Shown here piece by piece: positions 8,079-8,880 of a stretch of 8,880 nt of DNA. Position 1 is the stretch's first letter. Each line of letters begins with the position of its first letter. The notes under the pieces were generated by a model. That model ran no database searches, was not told the origin of the DNA, and saw only the letters and a list, made by a program, of their open reading frames with translations. The position numbers and the translations under genes are program-made. The DNA is from an uncultured bacterium. Its GTDB lineage: Bacteria > Chloroflexota > Anaerolineae > JACIWP01. The stretch covers positions 1-8,880 of the forward strand of contig CAIQJD010000800.1 of NCBI GenBank assembly GCA_903872005.1, written 5' to 3'.

Positions 8079-8495
8079 TCAGGCTTCCAACATGAGAGCA
8101 CGATAGCCGGCCTGCACGAAATGCTCGTCAGCGGTGACAGCCGTATCCAGCCTCTGTTCTCTCATCACAACGAAAGAAATGCAATCGGTCAAACTCCAAG
8201 TCTTATCTGGCCGCGAATTGTAGAGTCGCAGACCGGCCCTAAGCAATGCCGTATCGTTTCTCGCCACGCGTATGTTGTCCGTCCCATAACATTGCTCGAT
8301 GAACTGAGCAGCGCCGGCGCGATTGATGGCGCTCAGGGCATTGCCAATCTCAAGGAGCACGGCTTCTGTGATCCAGGCTTCGGCAGCGCTTCTGACGCGT
8401 GGCAAGAGTAACATGGCCGCTGTGTGATACTGATCACGCCGATTGAGCACCGCCTGAACGAAGACGGTGTCTAGCAGGAACCGCTCATTACTCAC
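8079..8495 (-). CDS. PIN-domain toxin (VapC-like ribonuclease)
   Basis: This is a 138-residue PIN-domain protein, the toxin half of a type II toxin-antitoxin pair; such toxins are Mg-dependent RNases, often cutting tRNA or rRNA. The acidic residues of the active site are visible: D9 (RFLLDTVFVQ), E49 (LLEIGNAL), D104 (WSLTDCISF) and D123 (VTADEHFVQAG). Length and motif order are normal. The best start is the GTG at 8495, which overlaps the antitoxin stop by 8 bases and has AAGGA 8 bases ahead. A longer reading from 8573 would overlap most of the antitoxin's 3' end and adds a basic, non-PIN-like stretch. GC content looks lower than in the neighbours, which suggests acquisition. It is translationally coupled to the antitoxin. 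Confidence 0.9.
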   Translation of the reverse strand: MSNERFLLDTVFVQAVLNRRDQYHTAAMLLLPRVRSAAEAWITEAVLLEIGNALSAINRAGAAQFIEQCYGTDNIRVARNDTALLRAGLRLYNSRPDKTWSLTDCISFVVMREQRLDTAVTADEHFVQAGYRALMLEA

Positions 8496-8736
8496 CCTTC
8501 GTTTCCTTGCCGCGCGTGGAGGTTCCGTATAGGTAACGGTCGTGTTCAATAGCCCAGTCTTCGGGCGCGTCAACAGAGCCGGCTAGGTCTGCCAGCGTTA
8601 CCCAGGCGTCGCTGCGCTTTGCCGGCTGGGCTTCGCCCTGGATGATGATGATGTAACGCTCGTTTGGGCGCAGGTCAAGCGGCGTATCTGGGCATAGCGT
8701 CCGCCCATCGTAGATTGCCGTAATGATCTTGTTCAT
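8488..8736 (-). CDS. AF2212-like (DUF104) family antitoxin
   Basis: This is an 82-residue small protein paired with the PIN toxin. Residues 3-33 (KIITAIYDGRTLCPDTPLDL, then RYIIIIQGE) match the AF2212-like/DUF104 pattern 'xITAVYENGVLRPLEPLDL', a small beta-barrel that gives dimerisation or operator binding. The C-terminal half (SDAWVTLADLAGSVDAPEDWAIEHDRYLYG, 42-71) is the kind of tail that wraps a PIN toxin and blocks its active site. The start chosen is the ATG at 8736, with GAGG 8 bases upstream, and the Pfam-like start follows directly. A longer frame to 8829 would run through the promoter. Type II antitoxins usually repress their own operon with the toxin. Confidence 0.85.
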   Translation of the reverse strand: MNKIITAIYDGRTLCPDTPLDLRPNERYIIIIQGEAQPAKRSDAWVTLADLAGSVDAPEDWAIEHDRYLYGTSTRGKETKGE

Positions 8737-8767
8737 CTGTCCTGCCTCACCATAGCTCTCATATCCG

Positions 8768-8796
8768 ATTATACACCCGGCGCCTACGGCCGGCAA
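8768..8796 (-). promoter_or_regulatory. Sigma70-type promoter of the toxin-antitoxin operon
   Basis: On the minus strand a perfect -10 box TATAAT (8768-8773) follows a -35-like TTGCCG (8791-8796) at exactly 17 bases. Transcription would start near 8761, giving a leader of about 25 bases before the ATG at 8736. It is the best promoter match in the window and may also drive malQ and the genes after it. Confidence 0.75.
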
Positions 8797-8817
8797 TTGA
8801 AGACGGCGAAAGCAACC

Positions 8818-8848
8818 AGGCGGGGGCAAGGTCTCTTGGCCCCGCTTT
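8818..8848. terminator. GC-rich stem-loop upstream of the toxin-antitoxin operon
   Basis: CGGGGGCAAG (8821-8830) pairs with CTTGGCCCCG (8835-8844) around loop GTCT with one G-G mismatch, and three outer pairs extend it (8818-8820 with 8845-8847). On the plus strand it is followed by TTTCTCGTT. Read on the minus strand it could end a transcript entering from the right and insulate the promoter at 8768-8796. Orientation is undecided because the gene beyond 8880 is not visible. Confidence 0.45.
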
Positions 8849-8880
8849 CTCGTTCAGCCGCGCCGGCCGGCCGCCGCGCC

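Overview
The window is GC-rich bacterial chromosome, densely coded, with short intergenic gaps and a striking excess of the palindrome GCCGGC. The gene content (SecF, a rhodanese-less ThiI with an archaeal-type CxxC, a cd08242-like medium-chain dehydrogenase, a TIGR04076 protein, an AF2212-like/PIN toxin-antitoxin pair) and the base composition suggest a Chloroflexota bacterium, perhaps Anaerolineae or a relative. That is inference from style and family distribution; no marker gene here settles it.

Left part, plus strand: the 3' end of secF (3-338) ends before a GC-rich stem-loop terminator (377-401). A probable three-gene operon follows. It holds thiI (436-1539, tRNA 4-thiouridine/thiazole sulfur transfer), a membrane-anchored protein of unknown function with a Pro/Ala/Thr linker (1565-2353), and a zinc-dependent MDR alcohol dehydrogenase-like protein (2365-3318). 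The gaps are 25 and 11 bases, and the ribosome binding site of the dehydrogenase overlaps the stop codon of the gene before it.

Middle and right, minus strand: six genes read leftward. From right to left they are an AF2212-like antitoxin (8488-8736) and a PIN-domain toxin (8079-8495) overlapping by 8 bases, malQ 4-alpha-glucanotransferase (6547-8052), a small TIGR04076 protein (6195-6515), a five-bladed beta-propeller glycosidase-like protein (4671-6173), and a soluble GAF sensor histidine kinase (3328-4554). The first five have gaps of only 21 to 31 bases, and the only good promoter seen is ahead of the antitoxin (TTGCCG-17-TATAAT). The toxin-antitoxin pair may therefore head a carbohydrate operon. 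The kinase appears to have its own extended -10 promoter and a palindromic leader, and it meets the dehydrogenase gene tail to tail with 9 bases between stop codons.

MalQ and the propeller protein point to intracellular glycan or oligosaccharide metabolism, with TIGR04076 as an uncharacterised companion. The kinase has no response regulator in the window. No RNA genes, CRISPR arrays, insertion sequences or phage genes were seen, and there is no gene-free stretch longer than about 150 bases.
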